64,000 nt of DNA from Caldifarciminota bacterium (lineage in GTDB: Bacteria > Hydrothermota > Hydrothermia > LBFQ01 > DSFT01): assembly GCA_025060695.1 (NCBI GenBank), contig JANXBH010000007.1, positions 4,360 to 68,359 on the forward strand, written 5' to 3'. This document shows positions 45,127 to 54,389 of this stretch, in pieces. Both the position numbers and the translations under genes were made by a program. Numbering within the stretch: position 1 is the stretch's first letter; each line of letters begins with the position of its first letter. Under the pieces are notes generated by a model. It was not told the DNA's origin, did not search any database, and was given only the letters and a program-made list of their open reading frames with translations.

Positions 45127-45761
45127 TGAAACTAATATTTATTCATGGTGCAGGTGGTTCACACTTAAATTGGCTACTTATTACAAGAGAACTAAAACAG
45201 TTTCACGTTATAAATTTTGATTTTCCTACATTAGAAAGTATTGAAGAATATGAAAATTTTTATGGTAAATTTATAGACCAAGAAAGTATTATCATTGCTC
45301 ATTCTATGGGCGGAGCAATTGGTTATTATCTGAGTATAGTAAATAATTATATTAAGTCTTTAGTTCTTGTAAATAGCGCAATATTTGAAAAGTTCAATGT
45401 GGAATTAGAAAAGGAGAAAATATGCGAAAGACTATACTTCTCTAAGGAGCTTGTAGAAGACTGCAAGAAAAGAAATTATCTTATTTTTAAAAATTTTCAG
45501 ACATTACAAAAACATATTGAAATTTTAAATAAATTTGATGCATTTTTTTATTTAGAAAAGTTTAGAGAAAGAAAAATTCCTGCATTTCATATAATTGGAA
45601 AAAGTGATAAGGTTGTCTCATTTGAAGTATTAAAGAAAACAAGTAATTTGTTAAGTGTTAAGAAAAACTATATAATTGAAAATTGTGGACATATGCCTCA
45701 TATTGAAAAACCAAAGGAATTTTTACATGCCCTCAAAGATATCCTTATAAATCTCACTTAG
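45126..45761 (+). CDS. Alpha/beta hydrolase
   Basis: 211 residues with FIHGAGGSHLNW (oxyanion loop), nucleophile elbow IAHSMGGAIGYY with Ser, GKSDKVVS with the Asp, and NCGHMPHIEKP with the His. This is close to small MenH/BioH-like esterases, but the substrate is open. The last 39 bases overlap the converging radA gene. Confidence 0.85.
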   Translation: MKLIFIHGAGGSHLNWLLITRELKQFHVINFDFPTLESIEEYENFYGKFIDQESIIIAHSMGGAIGYYLSIVNNYIKSLVLVNSAIFEKFNVELEKEKICERLYFSKELVEDCKKRNYLIFKNFQTLQKHIEILNKFDAFFYLEKFRERKIPAFHIIGKSDKVVSFEVLKKTSNLLSVKKNYIIENCGHMPHIEKPKEFLHALKDILINLT

Positions 45762-46976
45762 TGTCTTTTTATTTTCGTATACTTCAAAGCCTAATCTCCT
45801 TGCTTCATTTTTTCTTATCTCAGGTAAATATACCCTATATATATCTCCTGTTAAACCAATTTCTCCAATAAATACAAGTTTTGGATCTAGTGGAAAGTTC
45901 TTATAGCTTGAAATAATAGAAAGTGCAACCGCTAAGTCTATAGACTGGTCAAAAACCTTAATACCACCTACTATATTTAATTGAATATCATAGTTTCTGA
46001 GTTTGATATTTAGATATTTTTCAATTACTACAAGTATCATATTTAATCTTCTAATGTCATATCCTGTTGAATTTCTTATTGGTGTTGGATAGTAAGTTTT
46101 ACTAATTAGACTCTGAACTTCTATTATTAATGGTCTTAAACCTTCTAAAACTATACTTCTTGCAATAGATGGCTTTGCATAATTTATATCGGAAATGAAG
46201 TAGTTTTCGGGCTTATTTACCTCAATCAATCCTGCTTCTGTCATCTCAAATATACCAATTTCATTAGTAGGACCAAATCTATTTTTATAACTTCTTAAAA
46301 TTCTTAAATTTGTCTCATTCGTTTCCATATATAAAACAACATCTACTATATGTTCTAATGACTTTGGACCAGAGATTTCGCCCTCTTTTGTAATTTGTGC
46401 TATAATTATAATAGAAATGCTATTTTCTTTTGCTAATTTAAGTAATTTATATGAGCAAGTTCTAATTTGGGATAATGTGCCTGCAAGTGATGGAATTTCA
46501 CTTGAGTAAATTGTTTGTATTGAATCAACTACTATAAGGTCAAAGTTATCGTTCATACTATTTAAAACACTATCTAAATTACTTTCTGAAACTACATATA
46601 AATCTTTTGAATTTATACCTATCCTTTTTGCCCTGCTTATAATTTGATTTAAAGTTTCCTCTGAACTAATGTATAGAGATTTAAAATTACTTGCTATTTT
46701 TAGTGCTAATGTAGATTTTCCTACACCAGGATCTCCTCCAATCAGTATAACACTTCCTTTCATAATACCTCCGCCAACTACTCTATCAAATTCACTTATA
46801 CCTGTCTTTAGTCTTTCCTCTTTTATAAGTTTTACCTCGTCAAATCTCTTTATTTCTACTTTTTTATAACCCCTATCAGACAGTTCTTCTTTTGAAAATG
46901 TATCCCATTCATTACAATTTGGACACTTTCCAAGCCACTTTAATGACTTATAGCCACAACTTAAACATATGTACAT
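45723..46976 (-). CDS. radA: DNA repair protein RadA
   Basis: 417 residues: N-terminal zinc finger (CLSCGYKSLKWLGKCPNC), RecA-like core with IGGDPGVGKSTLA, the RadA-specific KNRFGPTNEIGIFEM (KNRFG motif) and a Lon-like C-terminal domain (VGGIKVFDQSIDLAVALSI). RadA helps branch migration in recombination. Function here goes with ruvABC. It starts at ATG 46976, 9 bases after a TAAAAT box. Confidence 0.95.
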   Translation of the reverse strand: MYICLSCGYKSLKWLGKCPNCNEWDTFSKEELSDRGYKKVEIKRFDEVKLIKEERLKTGISEFDRVVGGGIMKGSVILIGGDPGVGKSTLALKIASNFKSLYISSEETLNQIISRAKRIGINSKDLYVVSESNLDSVLNSMNDNFDLIVVDSIQTIYSSEIPSLAGTLSQIRTCSYKLLKLAKENSISIIIIAQITKEGEISGPKSLEHIVDVVLYMETNETNLRILRSYKNRFGPTNEIGIFEMTEAGLIEVNKPENYFISDINYAKPSIARSIVLEGLRPLIIEVQSLISKTYYPTPIRNSTGYDIRRLNMILVVIEKYLNIKLRNYDIQLNIVGGIKVFDQSIDLAVALSIISSYKNFPLDPKLVFIGEIGLTGDIYRVYLPEIRKNEARRLGFEVYENKKTLSEIYKDIFEGM

Positions 46977-46985
46977 ATTTATTAA

Positions 46986-46991
46986 ATTTTA
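46986..46991 (-). promoter_or_regulatory. TAAAAT -10 box for radA
   Basis: CTTTAAAATTT on the minus strand, between the glycosyltransferase stop and radA, ends 9 bases before ATG. Confidence 0.55.
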
Positions 46992-47004
46992 AAGAGAAGA
47001 TTTT

Positions 47005-48057
47005 TCACAAAATAGAAGAAAACTTTTCTACCCATATCTCAGGCGTTGCTTTACTAAAAACTAAATTTTTTGAATACTTTACAAGCTCGTTTCTTAAATT
47101 TTCATCCCTTAGCCTTTGCAGTTTTTCTCTTAAGGCACGTATATCTCCAACTTTAAAGTGAAAATCTTCTCTTATAAAGTCCTTTGCACCAACTTGAGCT
47201 GAAACCACGGGAACAACAGATGACATAATAGCTTCTAATACTACATAACCAAACGTTTCACTTTCTGATGAGAGAATAAGAGCATCGTAGTTTTTGTAAA
47301 TTTGAGGCATTTGGTCATAATCTACATTATTCAAAAAATTTACATTCAGTTTTCTTTTTTCACTATAGCTCCTTAACTTACTATAAAGTTCCCCCTCTCC
47401 AATGATATCAAGCCTATAGTTATCTAAATTCTCAACAGCTTTTAAAATATCAAATATCCTCTTCATTTTTATAAGTCTTCCTACATATACTAAGTTCAAA
47501 AAACTTCCCTTGTGTTCTTTATCATATTGAAACTTGTAAATATTAAAAGTTGTATAGTTTAAAACAATGTTTTTTCCTCCAAGCCTTCTTGCATGATTAA
47601 GTGACATAGAATTTCCACAAACAACAATGCTTGCATTTGATATAAGGAATTTTCTAAAAATATATCTTAAAGGAGCAAAAATAATATTCCCTTCTTTTAA
47701 ATTAAAACTCTCCATCCAAATAATATAGGGTATTCCTAACTTTAGTAATTTCCTTGCTATTTTAATTTCTAAAAGATTTAAGTTTCCACTAATTATTACT
47801 TTTTTAAACTTTTGAAAGTTAGGTAATTTCTTCGGAATAACTATAGAACCAACATCCTTAGAGAACTTATTTTCTATTACTTTACTTTCAATTACTTCAT
47901 ATGGAAAGTCAATGTCTTTTATGTATTTTTGCCAAGTGCTTCTTTTTGAAGATACTAAGTGAGAAAATATAAAGACTATGTCTTTTCTTTTTTCGTATAG
48001 TAATTTAAATAAATAATTTTTTTGCGGTGTTGGTATATTTGTTATGAAAGCTATCAA
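47005..48057 (-). CDS. GT4 glycosyltransferase
   Basis: 350 residues of GT-B fold: AFITNIPTPQKNYLFKLL at the N-terminus, LVYVGRLIKMKRIFDIL, and the donor site SSESETFGYVVLEAIMSSVVP with the paired Glu. It resembles surface-polysaccharide mannosyl or galactosyl transferases; the acceptor is unknown. It follows nrdJ by 3 bases, an unusual pairing. Confidence 0.85.
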   Translation of the reverse strand: MIAFITNIPTPQKNYLFKLLYEKRKDIVFIFSHLVSSKRSTWQKYIKDIDFPYEVIESKVIENKFSKDVGSIVIPKKLPNFQKFKKVIISGNLNLLEIKIARKLLKLGIPYIIWMESFNLKEGNIIFAPLRYIFRKFLISNASIVVCGNSMSLNHARRLGGKNIVLNYTTFNIYKFQYDKEHKGSFLNLVYVGRLIKMKRIFDILKAVENLDNYRLDIIGEGELYSKLRSYSEKRKLNVNFLNNVDYDQMPQIYKNYDALILSSESETFGYVVLEAIMSSVVPVVSAQVGAKDFIREDFHFKVGDIRALREKLQRLRDENLRNELVKYSKNLVFSKATPEIWVEKFSSIL

Positions 48058-48060
48058 AAT

Positions 48061-50643
48061 TTAATCACATTTTGAAAATCCACAATTTAAGCAATATTGA
48101 GAACAATCCGCAAACTTCTTTGCATACGAACCTTTTAATAATGTTTTATTTGAACAGTTAGGACAAAATTCCGCATTCTGAAATATTTCAGTTTCTATCT
48201 CAGATTTTATATTTCCCTCCTCATCAATAGTTGTTAATGTTGGACTTGTAATCTCTCCTCTTGCGTCTAACTGGCCGTTTCTTACCCCTTCTAAGAATAG
48301 TCTTAGTGCAAGACCTAAAACCGCAGGCTCAGATGGCAAATAAAAGCCCTTATACACATAGCCCTGACCCTGTATTTCCTTTACTTTAAACAGGTTCTCT
48401 ACTATAAACTTTGGGTCGTCATTTTCTGAGAGCTTCCTTAAGACTGCTGAAATCATCATAGATAGTGCAGTGCTCCACTCAAGCCCAACCATATCTGAAC
48501 TATGTGCAAATATTTCAATTGGCATATTTTTCTCGTCAGCATTAACAGTTACATACCATTTTCTTCCTTTATACTTAATTTTATACGTAACACCACTTAC
48601 TGCAAATGGTCTAGCTTTTTTCTCAGACCTTAGTTGATTGTCCAATTTATTAGCTATAGGCTTACTTTCTTCAGTAATCAAAACACCTTCCCTACTACCC
48701 TCTCTATATATTGTAATACCCTTACAACCTTCTTTCCATGCTAAAAAGTATAGTTTCTTAACAGTTTCTACATCCGTATCGTGCGGTAAGTTTATTGTAG
48801 AGCTAATCGCGCTATCTACATATTTTTGAATTAATCCCTGCAGTTTTACTCTATATTCCCAATTTATCTGATGTGCAGTTATAAAGTAATCAGGAAGATT
48901 TCTTAAATCCTCATCTGTAATCTCTTCATCTTTCTTATTTAAATATTTCTTTACAAGTGGATGATATACATAGTAAAATTTTCCAAGTGAATATCTTGTA
49001 TATTTAAGGGAAAATATGGGTTCAATACCTGAAGAAACATTTCCAGCAAGTATTGAGATAGAGCCCGTTGGTGCGATTGATAGTATTTCTGAATTTCTTA
49101 TGCCATATAGTTTTATCTCTTCAAGTATTTCTTTTGGCAACCTTTGAACAAATTCGCTTTTTGACCATTTTTCAAAATCAAACATCTCAAAAGAGCCTTT
49201 TTCTTTTGCAAGCTCTATGCTTGATTTATAACTTGTATCTCTAATAAATCTCATTAGATTTTCTACTTTCTTAAGTGCCTCGTCTGAATCATATCTTACT
49301 TTCATCATAGCAAGTGCATCTCCAAGACCAAGAATTCCAAGACCAAGTCTTCTTGCTTGTTTACTTGCATTTTCTTGTTCCTTTAGTGGATATTTTGATA
49401 CATCAATTACATTATCTAAAAATCTAACTGCAATCGGAATTACTTCAGCAAGTAGTTCATAGTTCCAATCATTATCTTTTACAAACTTTGTAAGATTTAA
49501 AGAGCCCAAATCACAATTTCCATAGCTTGGTAGGGGCTTTTCTGAACAAGGGTTAGTTGATAGAACTGGCTGAAAATATTGTGGATTGTGATTCTTTATA
49601 ATAGTATCCCAAAATATTAAACCCGGCTCAGCGGAAGACCAAGCAGATTTTACAATTTTATCCCAAAGTTCTCTTGCTCTAACTAATTTATAAACTCTCT
49701 TCCTTCTAAGTTCAAATCTTCTGTTTTTATATTCAATTTCTCCACTTCTTGATTCAAACAGCATATATTCATCTTTGTATAGGTTTATATCATAAGGGCT
49801 TAATACTCTATCATAAACAATTGCACAATTTCCACTTAACATTTCTTCTAATTCGCTTTCTGATATTTTTGGGTTTCTTACTATGTCAGGATACCAAAGT
49901 TCCCAAATATCATCATTTTCAACAGCTCTCATAAAGTTATCTCTTATTTTTATAGATACATTTGCGAACTTTACCTGTTGTCTAACTAATATCTCCTCAA
50001 TAATTTTTAGTTGTTCTTCACTATATCTATGTGAGTTTTGCTTTATTACTTCCATAGTAAAGAAGTCAGGCTTAGATTTTGCATCTACAAATAGTTCTAC
50101 GTCGGGATGAGATACATCTATTGTTATCATTAATGCTCCTCTTCTACCTTCCTGTCCAATTAGTCCTGTTGTTAGTGAAAAAAGATGCATGAACGATACT
50201 GCACCTGTTGAATATTTTGCACTATTTAGAACATGTGAATTAGTTGGTCTTAGTATTGATATGTCAGTACCACAACCTCCTCCCCAAGAATATGTTCTTG
50301 CCATCTCCTTTGCACAATCGTATATGCCTTCAATTGAATCCTCTTTAATTGGAATTACATAGCAGTTTAATAGAGTATTTTTTGGAATTATATGGTTTCC
50401 TGCACCGAAAAGTATTCTACCTGCCGGGACAAACTTAAAGTCATTTAATATATAGTAGAATTTTTCCTCCCAATATTCTTTATCCTTCTCCATAGTAGCT
50501 ATAGCTTTTGCTATTCTTCTGAAGAATTCCTGAGGTGTCTTTTCAAGAAGATTCCCCTTTTGATCCTTTAGAGCATACTTTTTTATAAACACATCTGCCC
50601 TTAGAGTATCATTATCAAAATAAGTCAAGATTTTTTCTTCCAT
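48061..50643 (-). CDS. nrdJ: Vitamin B12-dependent (class II) ribonucleotide reductase
   Basis: 860 residues with the reductase core: PAGRILFGAGN, LLNCYVIPI (first redox Cys), SWGGGCGTDIS, NPCSEKPLPSYGNCDLGSLN (thiyl Cys region), APTGSISILAGN and a C-terminal Cys-rich tail (CPNCSNK...CLNCGFSKCD) for electron transfer. It makes deoxynucleotides without oxygen, using adenosylcobalamin. I see no cobalamin riboswitch in the 213 bases upstream. A glycosyltransferase is directly downstream. Confidence 0.95.
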   Translation of the reverse strand: MEEKILTYFDNDTLRADVFIKKYALKDQKGNLLEKTPQEFFRRIAKAIATMEKDKEYWEEKFYYILNDFKFVPAGRILFGAGNHIIPKNTLLNCYVIPIKEDSIEGIYDCAKEMARTYSWGGGCGTDISILRPTNSHVLNSAKYSTGAVSFMHLFSLTTGLIGQEGRRGALMITIDVSHPDVELFVDAKSKPDFFTMEVIKQNSHRYSEEQLKIIEEILVRQQVKFANVSIKIRDNFMRAVENDDIWELWYPDIVRNPKISESELEEMLSGNCAIVYDRVLSPYDINLYKDEYMLFESRSGEIEYKNRRFELRRKRVYKLVRARELWDKIVKSAWSSAEPGLIFWDTIIKNHNPQYFQPVLSTNPCSEKPLPSYGNCDLGSLNLTKFVKDNDWNYELLAEVIPIAVRFLDNVIDVSKYPLKEQENASKQARRLGLGILGLGDALAMMKVRYDSDEALKKVENLMRFIRDTSYKSSIELAKEKGSFEMFDFEKWSKSEFVQRLPKEILEEIKLYGIRNSEILSIAPTGSISILAGNVSSGIEPIFSLKYTRYSLGKFYYVYHPLVKKYLNKKDEEITDEDLRNLPDYFITAHQINWEYRVKLQGLIQKYVDSAISSTINLPHDTDVETVKKLYFLAWKEGCKGITIYREGSREGVLITEESKPIANKLDNQLRSEKKARPFAVSGVTYKIKYKGRKWYVTVNADEKNMPIEIFAHSSDMVGLEWSTALSMMISAVLRKLSENDDPKFIVENLFKVKEIQGQGYVYKGFYLPSEPAVLGLALRLFLEGVRNGQLDARGEITSPTLTTIDEEGNIKSEIETEIFQNAEFCPNCSNKTLLKGSYAKKFADCSQYCLNCGFSKCD

Positions 50644-50879
50644 AGTTTGGAAATGTTAAGGTAAACTAATTTGTTATATTTAAATTCCCTATAAATAAGA
50701 ATAAGCATATTTACTTACAACAAATTATCAAAATGGCATTTTAAAGCAAATTTTAAAAAGCGAGTATTTAGGAAGAATAAATATATTTGTCAGATTAAAA
50801 AATTCCACCTTATTAAAAATTTTTCTAAAATTAAAAAAAAATTCACACATCGCTAAATGAATTCTCTACAAAAGTCCCT
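50644..50879. other. AT-rich intergenic region between nrdJ and E1-alpha
   Basis: The longest gap in the window. It holds a 9-base inverted repeat, TAATTTGTT (50667-50675) and AACAAATTA (50719-50727), 43 bases apart, which could be an operator for nrdJ. A possible minus-strand -10, TATAAC, lies about 32 bases before nrdJ. No RNA gene, cobalamin riboswitch or clear NrdR box was seen. Confidence 0.4.
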
Positions 50880-50885
50880 TATAAT
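50880..50885 (+). promoter_or_regulatory. TATAAT -10 box defining the E1-alpha start
   Basis: TATAAT ends 7 bases before ATG 50893, the leaderless spacing seen across the window. It lies inside the extension that would begin at ATG 50857, so the later start is preferred. Confidence 0.55.
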
Positions 50886-50892
50886 TATCAAT

Positions 50893-52011
50893 ATGACAGA
50901 AAAAACTTTAAATCATATAAGACCATTTACAGATGAACCTATAAGGTTTATTGGAAGTGAAGGAGAACCACTTTTTGATTTCAAACCAGAAGACTTATCA
51001 CTTAATGAAGAAGACTTAAAAACATTATATTACTACATGAAACTAACAAGAGCATTTGATAGAAAGGGTATGTTTCTTACAAGGTCAGGAAAAGCACTAT
51101 TTTATGTAGAGGTTGCAGGTCAGGAAGCATCAACTGTAGCGAGTGGATATGCAATACCTGAAAATGATTGGATATTCCCAGCACATAGGGAACATGGGGT
51201 TTTAATAGTAAGAGGTTATCCTCTAACTGAAATGTTTGCACAAATTATGGGAAGGATGGAGGTAAATAAAGCAAGACAAATGCCAGTGCATTGGGGAATG
51301 AGAAAACTTAGAATTTTAACAATCTCAAGTCCTGTTGGAAATCAGCTGCCACAAGCGGTAGGCATAGGTATGGCTATAAACTATTTAAAAAAGGATGAAG
51401 CTATAATAGTATATACAGGTGATGGAGGTTCATCTACGGGAGATTTTCATAGTGCTTTAACTTTTGCAAGTGTTTTTAAAACTCCTGTAATATTCTTTGT
51501 TCAAAATAACCACTGGTCAATATCTGTGCCAATAAAAAGACAATATGGCTCAAAAAATATAGCAATAAAAGCTACTGCCTACGGTATGGAAGGATATTAT
51601 ATAGATGGAAATGATTTTTTAGCAGTTTATGCAACTACAAAATTAGCATTTGAAAAGGCTCACAACAAAGAGCCAGTTCTTATTGAAGCATTAACTTATA
51701 GATATGGCTCTCATTCAACTGCGGACCAAGCGGATAGATACAGAGATATTAAGGAACTTGAATACTGGCAAAAAACTTGGGATCCAATTAAGAGAGCAAA
51801 ATTGTATTTACAAGGGCTTGGTATTTGGAATGAAAATTGGGAGAAAGAGCTTGACGAACAAATTGAACATGAGTTAAATGAAGCTATAGATGAAGCAGAA
51901 AAAAGACCTGAGCCACCACCTGAGACTACACTTGAAGATGTATATGCACAAATGCCTTGGCATATAGAGGAACAAATGAGAGAGCTATTAGATGAAATAA
52001 AGGGCGCGTAG
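50893..52011 (+). CDS. 2-oxoacid dehydrogenase E1 component, alpha subunit
   Basis: 372 residues from ATG 50893. The thiamine diphosphate motif is GDGGSSTGDFHSAL ending in NNHWSIS; HREHG and the phosphorylation-loop-like YRYGSHSTAD are typical of E1-alpha of pyruvate or branched-chain dehydrogenase. It decarboxylates a 2-oxoacid together with a beta subunit, but no E1-beta, E2 or E3 gene is adjacent. The last three codons, including the stop, lie inside tRNA-Val. Confidence 0.88.
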   Translation: MTEKTLNHIRPFTDEPIRFIGSEGEPLFDFKPEDLSLNEEDLKTLYYYMKLTRAFDRKGMFLTRSGKALFYVEVAGQEASTVASGYAIPENDWIFPAHREHGVLIVRGYPLTEMFAQIMGRMEVNKARQMPVHWGMRKLRILTISSPVGNQLPQAVGIGMAINYLKKDEAIIVYTGDGGSSTGDFHSALTFASVFKTPVIFFVQNNHWSISVPIKRQYGSKNIAIKATAYGMEGYYIDGNDFLAVYATTKLAFEKAHNKEPVLIEALTYRYGSHSTADQADRYRDIKELEYWQKTWDPIKRAKLYLQGLGIWNENWEKELDEQIEHELNEAIDEAEKRPEPPPETTLEDVYAQMPWHIEEQMRELLDEIKGA

Positions 52012-52075
52012 CTCAGTTGGTTAGAGCGCCATCCTCACACGATGGAGGTCCCCTGTTCGAATCAGGGCGCGCCCA
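52002..52075 (+). tRNA. tRNA-Val (anticodon CAC)
   Basis: Acceptor GGGCGCG pairs with CGCGCCC, discriminator A. D arm GCTC...GAGC, anticodon arm CCATC-CTCACAC-GATGG giving CAC, T arm CCCTG-TTCGAAT-CAGGG. No CCA is encoded and no promoter box is adjacent. The 5' end overlaps the E1-alpha 3' end by 10 bases and the next CDS starts on the base after the discriminator. Confidence 0.95.
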
Positions 52076-52978
52076 TTGATAGATAGTTTAAGTGCGTATG
52101 AAAGAATAAAAAAATACATAAGAAAAACGCCTGTTATTGAATATGAAAACTTTCTATTTAAGTTAGAAAACTTACAAAAATCAGGTTCATTTAAACCAAG
52201 AGGAGCATATAATAAAATTCTAAAAAATTTAAATAGTGCAAATGGTGTAGTCTGTGCATCAAGTGGAAATCATGCACAAGCGGTAGCAAAAGTATGCTCA
52301 GATTTAAATATAAAAAATGTAAAAATTGTAGTTCCAAATAACACACCATTAATTAAAATTAACAAAATAAAAAACTACGGATATGAACCAATATTTTATG
52401 GTAATCATTTAAATGAAAGCTTAAATTATGCAAGAGAAATTGCTAAAATGGAAAACTTTCTTTTTGTTCATCCATACGACGATGAGGACATTATTGAGGG
52501 ACAAGGAACAATAGCAGTAGAAATATCTAACTACGAATTTGAATATCTTTTTATACCTATTGGAGGAGGAGGATTGGCAAGCGGAATATCGCTATACATA
52601 AAGAAAGTAAAACCAAACACAAAAATCTTTGGAGTAGTTTCAGAAAATGCACCTAGTTTTTATTATTCATTTAAGCAAAATAAAATAGTTGAAATTGAGC
52701 CAAAATATACTTTGGCTGATGGTATAAGACTAAAATATCCAAGTAAATTAACCTTTTCTATTTTGAAGGAACTTCTTGAAGATGTAATACTTGTAAGTGA
52801 AGATGAAATAAAATATAGCATAAAGTGGGCTTATTACTATTTAAACCAAATAGTGGAAGGAGCAGGAGCAATCACTTTGGCAGTGTTTTTATTTAATAAG
52901 GTCAAAATAGAAGGAAAGGCTATGTTTATAATAAGTGGTGGAAATATAGATGAAAGCATTTTAGATAATATACTTTAA
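52076..52978 (+). CDS. Threonine/serine dehydratase-like PLP enzyme
   Basis: 300 residues of fold-type II: SGSFKPRGAYNK with Lys40 for PLP, ASSGNHAQAVA, the phosphate loop PIGGGGLASG, and ISGGN near the end. This matches catabolic threonine ammonia-lyase or serine racemase-like enzymes; the regulatory ACT domain of biosynthetic IlvA is absent. Start TTG directly follows tRNA-Val. Confidence 0.87.
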   Translation: MIDSLSAYERIKKYIRKTPVIEYENFLFKLENLQKSGSFKPRGAYNKILKNLNSANGVVCASSGNHAQAVAKVCSDLNIKNVKIVVPNNTPLIKINKIKNYGYEPIFYGNHLNESLNYAREIAKMENFLFVHPYDDEDIIEGQGTIAVEISNYEFEYLFIPIGGGGLASGISLYIKKVKPNTKIFGVVSENAPSFYYSFKQNKIVEIEPKYTLADGIRLKYPSKLTFSILKELLEDVILVSEDEIKYSIKWAYYYLNQIVEGAGAITLAVFLFNKVKIEGKAMFIISGGNIDESILDNIL

Positions 52979-52982
52979 ACTT

Positions 52983-54389
52983 TTGCTCTTGGTAAGAGTT
53001 AGATTTGCACCATCCCCAACAGGAGAGTTACATGTAGGAGGTGCAAGAACCGCTCTATATAACTATTTATTTGCAAGACATAATAAAGGAAAGTTCCTTT
53101 TGAGAATTGAAGATACTGATAGAGAAAGAAGTAAAGAAGAATTTGTAGTTAGTATAAAGGAAGGTTTAAAGTGGCTAAAAATAGACTGGGATGAGGATAT
53201 AGTATATCAGTCAGAAAGACTGCAATTATATAAACAATATGCATATTCGTTGCTTGAAAAAAATAAGGCATATGTTGACTACTACTATCCTGAAGAATGG
53301 GAGGAAATAGTAAAGAAATACATACCTGAGCATCTTCCAATAGATAAAAAAAAACATATTGAAAGAAGTTTAATATTAGAACCACCAAATGGATATAAAC
53401 ATGTTAAACAAAGAGCAAAAGGAGCAATTAGACTATTCGTGGAAGATAACATTAATATTTCTTTTGTAGATAAAATTAGAGGAAAGATAGAGATTTTAAG
53501 TAATAACATAAATGATATTGTTTTACTTAGGACGGATGAAACACCTACTTATAACTTTGCGGTCGTAATTGATGATTACTTAATGGAAATTACTCACATT
53601 ATAAGAGGAGACGACCACATTTCAAATACACCAAAGCAAATATTAATTTATAATGCTTTTAATTGGAATATCCCTGAGTTTGCACATCTTCCGATGATAC
53701 TCGGACCAGATAAGAAAAAGCTTTCTAAAAGACATGGTTCTCTTAGTGTTATTGAATATAAAAAAATGGGAATATTAAGCGATGCTCTATTTAACTTCTT
53801 AGCACTACTTGGATGGTCCCCAAAGGACAATAGAGAAATTATTTCAAGAGAGGAAATGATTAGGATTTTTAAAATAGAAGAAGTAAATAGTTCTCCCGCA
53901 GTTTTTGATATAAATAAACTGCTTTGGATGAATTCGGAATATATTAAGACGAAAGAAAATAGGGAAATTTTAGAATTAGTGAAAGAAATATCAAGTGATA
54001 AATATGATGAGAGGAAACTTTTAACTTGTATAGAACTATTAAAGACAAGAACTAAGACATTAAGGGATTTTCTTGAGTTCGGTGATTACTTTTTAACTGA
54101 GGACTATAAATTTGAAAAAGAGGCAATAGAAAAGATAAATGAAAAGTCATTGGAGTATTTAAAACTACTGCATGATAAATATCTTAAAGTAGAAGAATGG
54201 AATAAGAAAAATTTAGAGGAGATACTTAGGGATTTATCAAATAAGCTTGGTATTAAGGCCTCAGAAATAATACATCCCCTTAGGGCAATTGTTAGTGGAA
54301 AGACTGTTGGTCCAGGACTTTTTGAGATTTTAGAGGCATTAGGTAAAGAAGTAGTAATAAGGAGATTAGGAAAATTTATATTTAGATAA
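52983..54389 (+). CDS. gltX: Glutamyl-tRNA synthetase
   Basis: 468 residues of class I: RFAPSPTGELHVGGARTALY (HIGH-type motif), IEDTDRERS, HIIRGDDHISNTPKQ, and KKLSKRHGS (KMSKS-type). It charges tRNA-Glu, and in organisms without GlnRS also tRNA-Gln for amidation. The start is TTG at 52983 or 52989, 4-10 bases after the dehydratase stop. Its end overlaps plsX by 24 bases. Confidence 0.94.
   Translation: MLLVRVRFAPSPTGELHVGGARTALYNYLFARHNKGKFLLRIEDTDRERSKEEFVVSIKEGLKWLKIDWDEDIVYQSERLQLYKQYAYSLLEKNKAYVDYYYPEEWEEIVKKYIPEHLPIDKKKHIERSLILEPPNGYKHVKQRAKGAIRLFVEDNINISFVDKIRGKIEILSNNINDIVLLRTDETPTYNFAVVIDDYLMEITHIIRGDDHISNTPKQILIYNAFNWNIPEFAHLPMILGPDKKKLSKRHGSLSVIEYKKMGILSDALFNFLALLGWSPKDNREIISREEMIRIFKIEEVNSSPAVFDINKLLWMNSEYIKTKENREILELVKEISSDKYDERKLLTCIELLKTRTKTLRDFLEFGDYFLTEDYKFEKEAIEKINEKSLEYLKLLHDKYLKVEEWNKKNLEEILRDLSNKLGIKASEIIHPLRAIVSGKTVGPGLFEILEALGKEVVIRRLGKFIFR

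Noticed and set aside
50644-50856. Cobalamin riboswitch or NrdR box before nrdJ
   Set aside because: No conserved B12-box-like segment or paired NrdR boxes could be recognised.
50857-50892. Upstream ATG for E1-alpha
   Set aside because: It would put a TATAAT box with leaderless spacing inside the coding sequence and has no ribosome site; ATG 50893 fits the window-wide pattern.
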